NCBI RefSeq assembly: GCF_004365655.1
Contig: NZ_SOEO01000001.1
Location: 1,426,001-1,490,000 of the forward strand
DNA length: 64,000 nucleotides
Direction: 5' to 3'
From: Epilithonimonas xixisoli
GTDB lineage: Bacteria > Bacteroidota > Bacteroidia > Flavobacteriales > Weeksellaceae
In this document: positions 1 to 9,342 of the stretch, one piece after another
Numbering within the stretch: position 1 is the stretch's first letter
Layout of the letters: each line of letters starts with the position of its first letter
Notes under the pieces: generated by a model
Told to the model about the DNA's origin: nothing
Database searches by the model: none
Seen by the model: only the letters and a program-made list of their open reading frames with translations
Made by a program: the position numbers and the translations under genes

Positions 1-75
1 GTCCGCAAAGGTTTTTTAGTATTGAAAATATTTTTAGGGTTCGCAAAGGCGCTGACGCTCAGCGAAGAGATTGGA
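1..75. repeat. Degenerate dispersed repeat, copy 1
   Basis: It shares the order GTCCGC-AAG, T-run, ATTGAAAATATTTT, then TTCGCAAAG with 10511-10590. The two copies lie 10.5 kb apart, both in non-coding DNA, and are imperfect. Function is unknown. Confidence 0.6.
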
Positions 76-130
76 AATAATCATTTCTCGCAGATTGGGC
101 GGATTTTGCAGATTTTAAAAACACAATTTT

Positions 131-191
131 GTCATTCCGGAGGAATCTCAATCTCGTTATTAACGGTGTGTTGAGATTCCTTCGGAATGAC
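131..191. repeat. Intergenic inverted repeat (REP/MITE-like hairpin)
   Basis: Arms at 131-151 and 171-191 are complementary at 20 of 21 positions and would fold with a 19-nt loop. Each arm carries GTCATTCC plus GGAATCTCAA or its complement. There is no T-run, so it is more like a small palindromic dispersed repeat than a terminator. Confidence 0.75.
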
Positions 192-287
192 AAATTGGAT
201 GTTAATTTTATATTCTAAACTTATAAACTTTCAATTTTTTGACCAATCCTAATTTTTATGACAAAACGCGAATCTTTCGACGAAATC

Positions 288-403
288 CCTAGCCCCGATG
301 GGAACGGCATCCTTTTTTATTTTTTTTTGTGCTAAGCTTCAATTAAAAAACAAACCGTGTAAAAAAATAAAAAAGATATAGTGGACAGCGGGATTAAGCT
401 CCT
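288..403. repeat. Flavobacterial hairpin element, degenerate copy A
   Basis: It begins TAGCCCCGATGGGAACGGCA, passes T-rich then A-rich tracts, and ends AGCGGGATTAAGCT. The layout (CCCGA start, T-tract, A-tract, GCGGGA or CGGAA end) matches elements at 3147-3234 and 10668-10755. I recall similar intergenic elements in Chryseobacterium and Flavobacterium genomes. Function is unknown. Confidence 0.55.
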
Positions 404-461
404 AATCAATTGTCTTATCTTAATTTCATCTATCAAAGTTACGGGAAATAAGTCGGAATTT

Positions 462-492
462 TTGATGAATTAGCGGATAATAAATACCTTTG
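462..492 (+). promoter_or_regulatory. Bacteroidetes-type promoter of the FKBP gene
   Basis: TTG at 462-464 and TACCTTTG at 485-492 match the Bacteroidetes -33/-7 consensus (TTG, about 19 nt, TAnnTTTG) with a 20-nt spacer. The start codon at 506 would leave only a very short leader. Confidence 0.6.
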
Positions 493-505
493 AAAAAAAT
501 TTAAA

Positions 506-940
506 ATGGGCGTAGCGGATTTGTTATTCAAAAGAAAAAAAGAACTGGCTGAAAAAAACTTGAGAAGTGGTCAGGATTATATGATTGAAAACGCAAAAAG
601 AGAAAGCGTAATTACTTTGCCAAGTGGTTTGCATTATGAAATCCTTGTGGAAACGGAAGGTCCAAAACCGACAGCGAAAAGTACGGTTAAATGTCATTAT
701 CACGGAACCACGATTACAAGCAAAGTTTTTGACAGCTCTGTAAAACGTGGGAAACCAGCTTCTTTTCCATTGAACAGAGTGATAAAAGGTTGGACAGAAG
801 GTTTGCAATTGATGTCGGTTGGGAGTAAATTCAGGTTTACGATTCCGCCACATTTGGCTTATGGGGAACAGGAAGTGAGCAAAGAAATTGGACCAAACAG
901 CACTTTGGTTTTTGATGTGGAATTGTTGGAAATAAAATAG
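506..940 (+). CDS. FKBP-type peptidyl-prolyl cis-trans isomerase
   Basis: This 144-residue protein should catalyse cis-trans isomerisation of prolyl bonds during protein folding. The FKBP domain covers roughly residues 38-144, with the conserved order YHGTTITSKVFDSS, VIKGWTEGLQLM, GSKFRFTIPPHLAYGE and TLVFDVELLEI. The leading 35 residues are charged and helical, and no signal peptide or lipobox is visible, so it is probably cytoplasmic, unlike exported FkpA proteins. The ATG at 506 lies just behind a good -7 box. It stands alone: the next gene, rplS, has its own promoter. Confidence 0.9.
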   Translation: MGVADLLFKRKKELAEKNLRSGQDYMIENAKRESVITLPSGLHYEILVETEGPKPTAKSTVKCHYHGTTITSKVFDSSVKRGKPASFPLNRVIKGWTEGLQLMSVGSKFRFTIPPHLAYGEQEVSKEIGPNSTLVFDVELLEIK

Positions 941-1054
941 CAATCGGCTTCTGGCAGTTGGCTTTTGGCTATTTGCTTTAATGTCAATGGAATAAAATTT
1001 CTGAGTGAGATATTTTTCGCTTGGAAAAAGTTGTGATTTTATTGAAATAATTCA

Positions 1055-1084
1055 TTGTGGTTTTAAAAATTATTTTTATTTTTG
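1055..1084 (+). promoter_or_regulatory. Promoter of rplS
   Basis: TTG at 1055-1057 and TATTTTTG at 1077-1084 with a 19-nt spacer fit the Bacteroidetes consensus. It predicts a leader of roughly 70 nt before the rplS start at 1160. Confidence 0.65.
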
Positions 1085-1159
1085 CAACCTGTTAATCAAC
1101 CTCTGACGAAGGACGTGAATGTTGCTTGGCTTGACAAAACAAATTTTTTATTACAAAAA

Positions 1160-1519
1160 ATGGATTTAGTAAAATACGTACAAGATAAGTACATTACGAA
1201 AAAAGAATTCCCAGAATTCAAAGCCGGTGACACCATCACTGTGTATTACGAGATTAAAGAGGGTGCTAAAACAAGAACTCAGTTCTTCAAAGGTACTGTA
1301 ATCCAATTGAGAGGAACTGGTCTTACTAAGACTTTCACTATCAGAAAAATGTCTGGTGATGTAGGTGTAGAAAGAGTTTTCCCTATCAATATGCCTGCAC
1401 TTCAAAAAATTGAAGTTAACAGACAAGGTAAAGTTAGAAGAGCTAGAATCTACTACTTCAGAGACCTTAGAGGTAAAAAAGCAAGAATCAAAGACAAGTC
1501 TTACGGAGGTAAAAAATAA
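1160..1519 (+). CDS. rplS: 50S ribosomal protein L19
   Basis: This 119-residue protein is L19, which sits at the 30S-50S interface. Recognisable blocks are FKAGDTITVYYEIKEGAKTR, FKGTVIQLRGTGLTKTFTIR, a VGVERVFPI block and the basic tail RARIYYFRDLRGKKARIK. The frame stays open upstream to 1082, but the ATG at 1160 gives the usual L19 start (MDLVKYVQDKY) and length, and a promoter lies inside the upstream extension. The gene is monocistronic here, flanked by its own promoter and a strong terminator. Confidence 0.97.
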   Translation: MDLVKYVQDKYITKKEFPEFKAGDTITVYYEIKEGAKTRTQFFKGTVIQLRGTGLTKTFTIRKMSGDVGVERVFPINMPALQKIEVNRQGKVRRARIYYFRDLRGKKARIKDKSYGGKK

Positions 1520-1544
1520 TCCCGAGATTTTCTTCTTGAAATAT

Positions 1545-1574
1545 AAAAGACCAGCAAATTTTGCTGGTCTTTTT
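1545..1574 (+). terminator. Rho-independent terminator of rplS
   Basis: A perfect stem AAAAGACCAGCAAA / TTTGCTGGTCTTTT followed by T-rich sequence begins 26 nt after the rplS stop. It is symmetric enough also to stop minus-strand transcripts from the gene ending at 1582. Confidence 0.85.
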
Positions 1575-1581
1575 ATTATAT

Positions 1582-1827
1582 TTAAGCTATTTTTTGATAA
1601 ATCCCATAAATACAATTTGAAAATTCGCCTGCTGCGAACACAAATTCTTTTCCCTCTACACTTATTTTATAAACATCCATAACATATTTCTGTTTATATA
1701 AAGGATCCTCAACATTAATTGTTTCATCAGTAGATTCCCATTCATAATCCCAAACATTATTTCCTTCAATAAAAAAGGGTTCATTTGATGGAATTGTTGT
1801 AATAAATTTCCAACCTTGCGTTATCAT
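1582..1827 (-). CDS. Hypothetical protein, 81 aa, downstream of kbl
   Basis: I do not recognise this small protein. It is soluble, rich in aromatic and acidic residues (motifs WDYEWEST and GKEFVFAAGEFSNCIYGIY), with no signal peptide or membrane segment. The ATG lies 11 nt after the kbl stop on the same strand, so it is probably co-transcribed with kbl. The last codons run into the bidirectional terminator shared with rplS. The FAAGEF block hints at a small beta-rich fold, but no function can be assigned. Confidence 0.6.
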   Translation of the reverse strand: MITQGWKFITTIPSNEPFFIEGNNVWDYEWESTDETINVEDPLYKQKYVMDVYKISVEGKEFVFAAGEFSNCIYGIYQKIA

Positions 1828-1838
1828 TATTTTTTAAA

Positions 1839-3032
1839 TTAAATAATTCCTAACTCCTTCCCTACTTTCTCGAAGCCTGCAATCGCTTTGTCAAGATTTT
1901 CTCTGGAATGAGCTGCAGACAACTGAACTCTGATTCTTGCTTTTCCTTTTGGAACAACTGGATAAAAGAATCCAATCACGTAAATTCCTTCTGCTAGAAG
2001 TTTTTCTGCCATTTCCTGCGCAAGTTTCGCATCGTACAACATCACTGGAACAATCGCTGCGTCGCCGTCTGGAATATCGAAACCTTTGGCTTTCATTTCT
2101 TTTCTGAAATATGCTGCGTTTTCCATTACTTTATCTCTCAACGACGTGTCTTCGGAAATCATATCCAAAACTTTGGAAGCGGCACCTACAATTCCTGGTG
2201 CTAATGAATTTGAGAATAAATATGGGCGAGAGCGTTGTCTCAACATATCAATGATTTCCTTTTTCCCAGAAGTAAATCCGCCTAAAGCGCCACCTAAAGC
2301 TTTTCCAAGTGTTGAAGTAATGATATCGACTCTTCCAATCACGTCATTCGCTTCGTGTGTTCCTCTTCCGGTTTTTCCGATAAATCCTGTTGCGTGAGAA
2401 TCGTCTACCATTACCAACGCATCATATTTATCTGCCAAATCGCAAACGCCTTTTAAGTCAGCAACAATTCCGTCCATTGAGAAAACGCCGTCTGTTACGA
2501 TGATTTTGAAACGGTGATTTTTTTCGGAAGCGGCAATCAACTGGGCTTCCAAATCTTCCATATTGTTGTTTTTGTAACGGTATCTTGCAGATTTACACAA
2601 TCTTACACCATCAATAATTGAAGCGTGATTCAACTCGTCTGAAATGATGGCATCTTCATCTGAAAACAATGGTTCGAAAACGCCGCCATTTGCATCAAAA
2701 CAAGCTGCGTAAAGAATAGTATCTTCCATTCCTAAGAACTTGGAAATCTTAGCTTCCAAATCTTTGTGAATATCCTGAGTTCCGCAAATGAAACGTACAG
2801 AGGACATCCCATAACCGTGAGAATCGATTGCATCTTTTGAAGCTTTCATCACTTCTGGATTGTTGGATAATCCCAGATAATTGTTAGCGCAAAAGTTCAG
2901 TAATCGCTTGCCACCAACTTCTATCTCTGCACTTTGCTGGGAGGTGATAATTCTTTCTTTTTTGTAAAGACCGTCGTTTTCTATATTAGTTAGCTCGTTT
3001 TGAATGTTCTCAAGGAATTTTTTTGATATCAT
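1839..3032 (-). CDS. kbl: Glycine C-acetyltransferase (2-amino-3-ketobutyrate CoA ligase)
   Basis: This 397-residue PLP enzyme of the alpha-oxoamine synthase family cleaves 2-amino-3-ketobutyrate with CoA to glycine and acetyl-CoA in threonine breakdown. Seen are [11 protein letters not shown] near residue 47, the cofactor region DDSHATGF at 210-217 and the Schiff-base lysine in STLGKALGG at Lys244, the same position as in E. coli Kbl. Length and colinearity favour Kbl over serine palmitoyltransferase or BioF. No threonine dehydrogenase gene is adjacent. A small hypothetical gene follows in the same transcription unit. Confidence 0.93.
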   Translation of the reverse strand: MISKKFLENIQNELTNIENDGLYKKERIITSQQSAEIEVGGKRLLNFCANNYLGLSNNPEVMKASKDAIDSHGYGMSSVRFICGTQDIHKDLEAKISKFLGMEDTILYAACFDANGGVFEPLFSDEDAIISDELNHASIIDGVRLCKSARYRYKNNNMEDLEAQLIAASEKNHRFKIIVTDGVFSMDGIVADLKGVCDLADKYDALVMVDDSHATGFIGKTGRGTHEANDVIGRVDIITSTLGKALGGALGGFTSGKKEIIDMLRQRSRPYLFSNSLAPGIVGAASKVLDMISEDTSLRDKVMENAAYFRKEMKAKGFDIPDGDAAIVPVMLYDAKLAQEMAEKLLAEGIYVIGFFYPVVPKGKARIRVQLSAAHSRENLDKAIAGFEKVGKELGII

Positions 3033-3061
3033 TTTAATTGATTTTCGATTTTAACAAAAAT

Positions 3062-3092
3062 AAAAAAAGCACTTCAATTGAGTGCTTTTTTT
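3062..3092. terminator. Terminator between the M1 peptidase gene and kbl
   Basis: The stem AGCACT/AGTGCT is flanked by seven A's on the left and seven T's on the right, so it can act on either strand. It is best placed to end the minus-strand peptidase transcript (stop at 3234). Confidence 0.8.
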
Positions 3093-3146
3093 AACTTTTT
3101 TATGTTTTGAATATTTCAATTCTGCTTTGAACATCGAATCACTCGC

Positions 3147-3234
3147 AGCCTGGCTTGAGCGGAAATTCTTTTTTGTGGCTGGAAAAGCTCAGGCAAAAAA
3201 GATTGGGAGCGGAAGACGGAAAAGCTGCCCAAAT
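3147..3234. repeat. Flavobacterial hairpin element, copy B
   Basis: The order is AGCCTGGCTTGAGCGGAA, T6, GTGGCTGGAAAAGCTCAGGC, A6, then GGGAGCGGAAGACGGAAAAG and CTGCCCAA. It parallels 10668-10755 almost segment by segment. It lies just downstream of the M1 peptidase stop codon. Confidence 0.65.
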
Positions 3235-5165
3235 TATTCTTTTATAATCTTAACTGATTGGTTATTAAATTTCAAAACATAAGTTCCTTTAACTAATGTT
3301 GAAATGTTGATTTCTGAATTCGGATTGGCTTTTCCTTTTTTGATTAATTTCCCGTCAATAGAAAAAATTTCATAATCAGTTGATTTTTCTAAACCTGAAA
3401 TTTCGATAAAGGATTTTGCAGGATTTGGATAGATATTTGATTTTTCTTTGTTAATGTTATTCGCTCCTAAATTATTATCTCGCAAAACTGTTGAACCTTT
3501 CGTAATGATTTGCCTGTCATAATCGAATTCAACATTCGTGACATCAAAACTGACATTTTCAGTAAAATATTGATTATTAGATTCGTGATTCAAAACAAAA
3601 TAAGCGGTTTGTCCAGCAGAACCAGAAACCTTGATTGGCAAAGGCATTTCGTAGAAGCTAACCGTAGAAACGCTTTGAGTTTGCCCTATTTGAAACGTGA
3701 GTTGTTTTGTATTGGCGTTTTGAGTCCATTTGATTTGATAAATCGGATAACCTTCGCCATAAATCCAATCATTGAAAAATTCTGTAAAATCCTTGCCCGT
3801 GTGAGAATTTAGGAAAGTAAGAAAATCTGCGGTTTTGACATAATTATACGCAAATGCCGGATAATCCTGATATGCTTTCAACATTGCATAAAACGCATCG
3901 TCGCCAAGAGTCCATTTCATCATTCTGAGTACATAACCGCCTTTTGTATAAGACAATCTGCCATCAAAAATCCGATTAAAACTCAATTGATTGTCGGGAA
4001 TATAAACACTTCCGCCAGGTGAACTTGTAATAAAATCGATTTCCGTTTGCAAATAATTTTGAAATTGAGAAGGACTCATCAATAGTTTTTCATAAGCCAA
4101 ATATTCGCCCATTGTAGCAAAACCTTCGTTTAGCCAAATGTCATTCCACGCGCCACAAGTGAGCTTGTCGCCAAACCATTGGTGCGCCAACTCGTGGGCA
4201 ATCAAATCCTGCGCATAATACCCCATTGTTGACATCGTCGCGTGCTCCATTCCGCCACCCCAATTGGATTGCATATGTCCATATTTTTCGTCTCGATAAG
4301 GATACAACCCAAAATGATTTTCAAAAGTCTGCATATTTGTCGCTGTCCAGTCTAAATTGGCTTGTGTGCTGGAATTTGCCCACGACGGATATACATAATT
4401 AAGAAATGGAAAAGAACTTTCTGAGGTTATAATTGTGGAATTTAATTTAACATAATTCGAAATTCCCAAGGCGAAAAGATAAGCTGGAATCGGATAATTG
4501 GTTTGCCAATACGTGAGTTTTTTTCCGTTTCCTAAAATTGTTTCGGCCATCAGTTTTCCGTTGGAACCAACTGTATACTGCGCTGGCGTTGTGATTTTGA
4601 TGTCTAGTTTTTCGATTTTATCATTCAAACTTTGCTTGGTTGGCCACCATTCTTTTGCACCAAATGGTTCGGATAAAGTCATCAAAACAGGATCGCCAGC
4701 TTGCGTTGTGCTGGCTTTAAATGCATTGGCGCTTCCGTCCGGAATTCCGCTGTAGGTTATTGATAATGAATCGGTTGCTTGTGCTAAAATCAAATTAGGA
4801 AAATCGATTTTAATTTCATCCGTATTCAATTGTTGAAATGTCAAATCTTGACCGTGATATTTCACATTCGAAACAGTCAGATTATCAGCCAAATCAAAAT
4901 AAATATTATTGGAATTTTGCAACATTTTGAAATGCGAAGTCACAGTTCCGGAAACATACTGCTGATTTGGGTCGAGGTCCAATTCCAATCTCACATAAGT
5001 CAAATCGTAATTGAGTGTATTCGGATTGACATTCACATCCAAAGTTCCTTTGGAAGCTCTATTCCTTTCTGCTTCTATCAATCCTTTTTTGTCGATATTT
5101 TGGAATTGTCCAAACATTAAATTAATTGATAGACAAATCATTAAAAATCCATAAAACTTTTTCAT
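3234..5165 (-). CDS. Secreted M1 family metallo-aminopeptidase with T9SS C-terminal domain
   Basis: This 643-residue zinc aminopeptidase removes N-terminal residues from peptides. An N-terminal signal peptide (MKKFYGFLMICLSINLMFGQ) precedes a beta-rich domain. The exopeptidase motif appears as GGGMEH (about 303-308), and the zinc site HELAH (324-328) is followed 18 residues later by the Glu ligand (347). The last 70 residues, starting IYPNPAKSFIEISG and ending in a KIIKE tail, form a type A T9SS sorting domain, so the enzyme is probably exported across the outer membrane. The frame extends upstream to 5207, but ATG 5165 begins the signal peptide. Confidence 0.93.
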   Translation of the reverse strand: MKKFYGFLMICLSINLMFGQFQNIDKKGLIEAERNRASKGTLDVNVNPNTLNYDLTYVRLELDLDPNQQYVSGTVTSHFKMLQNSNNIYFDLADNLTVSNVKYHGQDLTFQQLNTDEIKIDFPNLILAQATDSLSITYSGIPDGSANAFKASTTQAGDPVLMTLSEPFGAKEWWPTKQSLNDKIEKLDIKITTPAQYTVGSNGKLMAETILGNGKKLTYWQTNYPIPAYLFALGISNYVKLNSTIITSESSFPFLNYVYPSWANSSTQANLDWTATNMQTFENHFGLYPYRDEKYGHMQSNWGGGMEHATMSTMGYYAQDLIAHELAHQWFGDKLTCGAWNDIWLNEGFATMGEYLAYEKLLMSPSQFQNYLQTEIDFITSSPGGSVYIPDNQLSFNRIFDGRLSYTKGGYVLRMMKWTLGDDAFYAMLKAYQDYPAFAYNYVKTADFLTFLNSHTGKDFTEFFNDWIYGEGYPIYQIKWTQNANTKQLTFQIGQTQSVSTVSFYEMPLPIKVSGSAGQTAYFVLNHESNNQYFTENVSFDVTNVEFDYDRQIITKGSTVLRDNNLGANNINKEKSNIYPNPAKSFIEISGLEKSTDYEIFSIDGKLIKKGKANPNSEINISTLVKGTYVLKFNNQSVKIIKE

Positions 5166-5193
5166 CTCAATAAAATTTATATCAAATCTACAC

Positions 5194-5222
5194 AAAAAAA
5201 CCCACAAGAAATTGCGGGTTCA
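5194..5222 (-). terminator. Terminator of the PBP4-type peptidase gene
   Basis: On the minus strand AACCCGCAA / TTGTGGGTT forms a stem followed by seven T's, 22 nt beyond the stop of the upstream gene. Confidence 0.75.
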
Positions 5223-5243
5223 TCATTTTATAAAATATTGATT

Positions 5244-6698
5244 CTAAAGATCTAAAGTCGGATCCAGCAATTGTTCCATTCTTGCTTTCACCTGAGCTAC
5301 AGAGCCAGAAAACTTGTTTATCAAAAGAGAAAAAGCCAAGGTTTTGTTGCTTCTTGTTTTGATGTATCCTGCTAAGCATTTCACGCCATTCAATGTTCCA
5401 GTTTTTGCAAAAATCTGACCATTGGAGTTCACGAGGAACATACTTTTCAGCGTTCCAGATTGTCCTGCGATGGGTAAAGATTCGAAATATTCTTTGTAAT
5501 AAGGTGACTTCATCATCTTGGCTAGAAATTTAACCTGAGAAATTGGCGTTACCGTGTGAGCCTTGGAAAGTCCGCTTCCATCCATAAAATTCAGTCCATT
5601 CAAATCAAAATTAATCGACTTCAAATGCTCTGTCACCACCATTCTTCCAGATTCGATGGTTTGGTCGCCAACTTTATGAAAACCGTTTGCTTTCAAAAGT
5701 GCTTCTGCGTAGCCGTTATCACTTCTTTGGTTGGTGTAATTTACGATTTCTGCTAAAGTCGGAGATTTATAAACCGTCAGAATTTCTCTTGGTTCCGGTT
5801 CTCTGTCAACAATTTTCGGAGTCACTTTTCCTGCAATTGTAATTTTATTTTTGACTAAGCTTTCTCTGAATTTATTAGCTAAAAAAGCTGGGGGTTCAGC
5901 CACTTTAGTCGTCACCCAACTTCCTTCAAATTTGTCTGCAAAAACCAGTTTATTGGTGTACGGCGAGATGTAAAAATATTTTTTATTTTGGTTGAAAGGA
6001 TTGTTGGACTGCGCTACAATCAATTTTTCATTTCGTGGATCTATTTCTTTGGTAGTTCCAACGGGAAGGTAATAATTTTTCTGCTCCAGCCAAACGATGT
6101 TTGATGGCAATTCCGCCGTTTTATTTTCCTTAAAAACCGCAGTCTGAATGATAATATCACCCGTGATTTTCTTGATTCCTTTCTCTTTTATCGCATCCAA
6201 ATATTGCGTCACGATTTCTCCGTAGCTCGATGCGCCACCACGATTTCCGCCCAAAGACGGATCGCCACTTCCAACGATGTACAGATTCCCCGTCAAAACA
6301 CCATCCACATCTATGCTTCCGGAATATTCCAATTGTGTGTTCCATCTGTATTTTGTCCCAAGCAAGGAAAATGCAGTTTCTGTGGTCAGTAATTTGGTGG
6401 TAGAAGCTGGAACCAATGGTGCATTTTCGTTATAAGCTGTGACTATTTTTTCAGTTTTTGGATCATAAACCACAAATCCCCAGTTGGCGTTTCTAAGAAC
6501 CGGATCTGTGAACATTTTATTGATATTGAATTCGATTTGTTCCTTCGGCGACAACAGCGCTTTCTCGGCTGTGATGTCTTTTACCAACAATTGCTGATCC
6601 GAAATCTGAGGCAAAGTTCCCGCAGAAGTGCCTTGTGAAAAGACGAAAGAGGACAATCCAATGCTTAAAATCGAAAAGTAATTTCTAAATTTATTCAT
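5244..6698 (-). CDS. dacB: D-alanyl-D-alanine carboxypeptidase/endopeptidase (PBP4 family, S13)
   Basis: This 484-residue periplasmic penicillin-binding protein trims D-Ala from peptidoglycan stem peptides and cuts D-Ala cross-links. The three active-site motifs are present and in order: SxxK as STTK (Ser99), SxN as SDN (326-328) and KTG as AKTGTLNG (432-434), with the long insert between the first two motifs typical of S13. A signal peptide ends near FVFSQ. The ATG at 6698 is preferred over an upstream in-frame TTG at 6704. It has its own terminator before the M1 peptidase gene. Confidence 0.92.
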   Translation of the reverse strand: MNKFRNYFSILSIGLSSFVFSQGTSAGTLPQISDQQLLVKDITAEKALLSPKEQIEFNINKMFTDPVLRNANWGFVVYDPKTEKIVTAYNENAPLVPASTTKLLTTETAFSLLGTKYRWNTQLEYSGSIDVDGVLTGNLYIVGSGDPSLGGNRGGASSYGEIVTQYLDAIKEKGIKKITGDIIIQTAVFKENKTAELPSNIVWLEQKNYYLPVGTTKEIDPRNEKLIVAQSNNPFNQNKKYFYISPYTNKLVFADKFEGSWVTTKVAEPPAFLANKFRESLVKNKITIAGKVTPKIVDREPEPREILTVYKSPTLAEIVNYTNQRSDNGYAEALLKANGFHKVGDQTIESGRMVVTEHLKSINFDLNGLNFMDGSGLSKAHTVTPISQVKFLAKMMKSPYYKEYFESLPIAGQSGTLKSMFLVNSNGQIFAKTGTLNGVKCLAGYIKTRSNKTLAFSLLINKFSGSVAQVKARMEQLLDPTLDL

Positions 6699-6846
6699 TC
6701 TCAAAGAATTACAATTTTTATTAAATTATTTCTAATTAAGGATTTGAAAAAAATATCTTTAATTCAAAACGTAGTAAATTTAGAGAATATTGCTAAGGTT
6801 GTTACGGGAAACCGTAATAAAAGAATCAAAATTTTGTTAATTATCG

Positions 6847-9297
6847 TTAAAAATCAACCAAAAAATCTCGTTTGATAGATTTGTAAGCCGTAATCTCATC
6901 AAATTCCTCCAACGATTTTGAAAGCAATTCTTTGTAAATTTTGTAGTTTTTATTTTTCGGAAACTTCAGTAGAATTTGATATTGATAAAGATTATTTATC
7001 CTAGCAATCGGGGATTTTTCTGGTCCGAGGATGCATTCTTCCGGAATATATTTTCTCAAAACCGAACCCAAAAATTGCGAAGCTCTGTTCAATTTGTCTT
7101 CTTTCCTGTGTTTTAGCTCAATCATTATCAATTTCACAAATGGCGGATAGAGGAATTTCTTTCTCTCATCAAGAAAATAATCGTAAATTTCTTTAACATT
7201 CTGATTCTTAATTAATTCAAAAATAGAATGCGATGGATTATAAGTTTGGATTAAAATCTTTCCTTCGCCAGAAACTCTTCCAGCTCTTCCAGCAACTTGC
7301 GTAATCAATTGATAAGCGCGTTCCTCCGCCCGAAAATCCTGAACATAAATCAACGCATCTGCTTTTGGAATCACGACCAATTCTATGTTTTCAAAATCCA
7401 AACCTTTGGAAATCATCTGCGTTCCGACGAGAATATCAGTTTCGCCATTTTCCAATTTTTCGTACAGTTTTTCGTACGCAAATTTCTTTCGCATCGCGTC
7501 CACATCCATTCGGTCAACTTCGGCTTCGGAGAATATTTTTTGCGTTTCCTCTTCAATTTGCTCTACGCCAACGCCTTTTGTGTTCAGATTGGCACCGTGG
7601 CAGCTCGGGCAAGTCGTCGGTTTTCCGGCTCTGTGTCCGCAATAATGGCATTTCAGTTCATTCGCAGATTTGTGATAGGTCATCACGACGTCGCAATTGC
7701 TACAATATGTCACGTGTCCACAAGTCTCACATTCGATGACATTGGCGTAACCACGGCGGTTGTGTAGAATAATGCTTTGCTTTTTATGCTCTAGTTGAAG
7801 ATTGATTTCGTCAACCATTTTTTGACTGAAATTCCCAATGATTTTCTTCTGACTCTGCGCTTCCTTGACATCGATAATTTCAAACTTCGGAACGTCTACG
7901 TTGCCAAATCTCTCATTCAAAGGCACATAACGAATTTTATCTTTCATCGCTAAATCGTAGCTTTCCAACGACGGCGTTGCAGAACCGAGAACCATTCTCG
8001 AATTGTAAAATTCTGCCAGCATCATCGCCGAATCTTTCGCATTGAAAAAGAAATTGGAATCTCTGGATTTGTACGCAGAATCGTGCTCTTCATCCACAAT
8101 TATCAATCCTAAATTTTCAAACGGTAAAAACAAGGAATTCCGTGTTCCAATCAGGATTTGAAGTTCATTTTTTTTGATTTTCCGCCAGACTTCTACCCTT
8201 TCAAAATCAGTTAATTTGTTGTGATAAAATCCGAGTTTTTTCCCATATTTTTTTTCAAGACGGATTGTGATTTGTTTTGTCAAAGCAATTTCCGGCAAAA
8301 GCAAAAGCACATTTTTCTCTGAATTGACGCAGTCTTCAATTTTCTCCAGATAAATATGAGTTTTTCCAGAAGACGTGATTCCGTGAAGCAAAACATTTTT
8401 ATCTTCCTGAAAGGCTTTGTTAATTTCCGAAACCGCTAACTTCTGATTTTCAGTTAATTGTTCAATTTCTTCAAGCTCGCCTTCGTAAGAATCGATTCTG
8501 TCTTTTTCGAGATAATATTCTTGAACAAGCTTTTTTTCAATCAGCGATTTTAGTTGAGAATTATTGAAATTTCCCTCATCAAAAATCTCTGATTTCCGAA
8601 TTGGTTTTTCAGGATTTTCAGTTTCTTTATCCAAAATCAAAAGAAATAATTCCTGTTGTTTTCTTGCATTTTTTAAACTCGAAATTATTTCTGCAAGACT
8701 ATTTTTAATTTTTAATTCTTCATTATTAATTCGCAAGTACGCGATTTCCTTGGCTTTGTATTTTTCAGTAATTTTTTCGTCAACCGAAATATAACGCTCA
8801 TCAATCAAAGCGTTGATGGTTTTGATGATTTCTTTTTTTGGAATAAACGCTTCAATCTCCTGCAAGTTCAGCATTTGACGAACTTCCAAAGCTTGAAGAA
8901 GATAGGTTTCATTTGCATCCAGATTTTGCCAATCAATTGTTCTTTCTGATAATAATCGGACGTAAGTTTCACTTTCCAATTTCAGAGAAGATGGAAACGC
9001 AAAACGGTAGATTTCGCCAAGATTGCACAGGTAATAAGAGCTCATCCAATTCCAGAATTCCAATTGTTGTTTCGGAACGATTGGTTGACTATCTAATAAA
9101 TTGATGATTTCTTTCGGAACAAAACTGTCTTCGAATTCATCAAACAATTCGGCGACAATTCCAGTGTAGATTTTCTTTCCACCAAAGGGAATCAGAACGC
9201 GCATTCCAACTTCAATTTTTTCCATTAAATCTTCCGGAACTTTGTACGTGAAAGTTCCTTTGAGGTTCAGTGGTAAGATTATTTGGGCGAAGTTCAA
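6847..9297 (-). CDS. priA: Primosomal protein N' (replication restart helicase)
   Basis: This 816-residue superfamily 2 helicase reloads the replisome at stalled forks. Visible are the N-terminal DNA-binding region (LPLNLKGTFTYKVP), Walker A GITSSGKT (306-313), the DEEH box (402-405), eight zinc-binding cysteines in C-x2-C pairs (523/526, 532/535, 550/553, 563/566), and the late helicase motif QVAGRAGR. Length is near normal for Bacteroidetes. The only plausible start is TTG at 9297: the next upstream in-frame codons reach a stop without an ATG or GTG, and the protein starts exactly where PriA should. The TTG may keep expression low. Confidence 0.95.
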   Translation of the reverse strand: MNFAQIILPLNLKGTFTYKVPEDLMEKIEVGMRVLIPFGGKKIYTGIVAELFDEFEDSFVPKEIINLLDSQPIVPKQQLEFWNWMSSYYLCNLGEIYRFAFPSSLKLESETYVRLLSERTIDWQNLDANETYLLQALEVRQMLNLQEIEAFIPKKEIIKTINALIDERYISVDEKITEKYKAKEIAYLRINNEELKIKNSLAEIISSLKNARKQQELFLLILDKETENPEKPIRKSEIFDEGNFNNSQLKSLIEKKLVQEYYLEKDRIDSYEGELEEIEQLTENQKLAVSEINKAFQEDKNVLLHGITSSGKTHIYLEKIEDCVNSEKNVLLLLPEIALTKQITIRLEKKYGKKLGFYHNKLTDFERVEVWRKIKKNELQILIGTRNSLFLPFENLGLIIVDEEHDSAYKSRDSNFFFNAKDSAMMLAEFYNSRMVLGSATPSLESYDLAMKDKIRYVPLNERFGNVDVPKFEIIDVKEAQSQKKIIGNFSQKMVDEINLQLEHKKQSIILHNRRGYANVIECETCGHVTYCSNCDVVMTYHKSANELKCHYCGHRAGKPTTCPSCHGANLNTKGVGVEQIEEETQKIFSEAEVDRMDVDAMRKKFAYEKLYEKLENGETDILVGTQMISKGLDFENIELVVIPKADALIYVQDFRAEERAYQLITQVAGRAGRVSGEGKILIQTYNPSHSIFELIKNQNVKEIYDYFLDERKKFLYPPFVKLIMIELKHRKEDKLNRASQFLGSVLRKYIPEECILGPEKSPIARINNLYQYQILLKFPKNKNYKIYKELLSKSLEEFDEITAYKSIKRDFLVDF

Positions 9298-9342
9298 TTT
9301 TAGTTGATTATTGCTGAGGAAGTTGCAATGACATTATAACAT

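Larger units (their letters stand above)
1..505. other. Gene-free stretch with three kinds of repeat
   Basis: No convincing coding region is seen. The stretch holds a degenerate repeat at 1-75, a near-perfect inverted repeat at 131-191, a degenerate hairpin element at about 288-403, and the promoter of the FKBP gene at its right end. It reads as a landing zone for short dispersed chromosomal repeats. Confidence 0.7.

Noticed and set aside
1082-1159. Upstream extension of the rplS frame
   Set aside because: It contains the promoter's downstream end, and L19 normally starts at the ATG at 1160.
3082-3282. Plus-strand reading frame across the hairpin element
   Set aside because: It spans repeat copy B and a terminator, with no family-like sequence.
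7297-7767. Long antisense reading frames over priA
   Set aside because: priA is well supported on the other strand; the antisense products have no recognisable motif.
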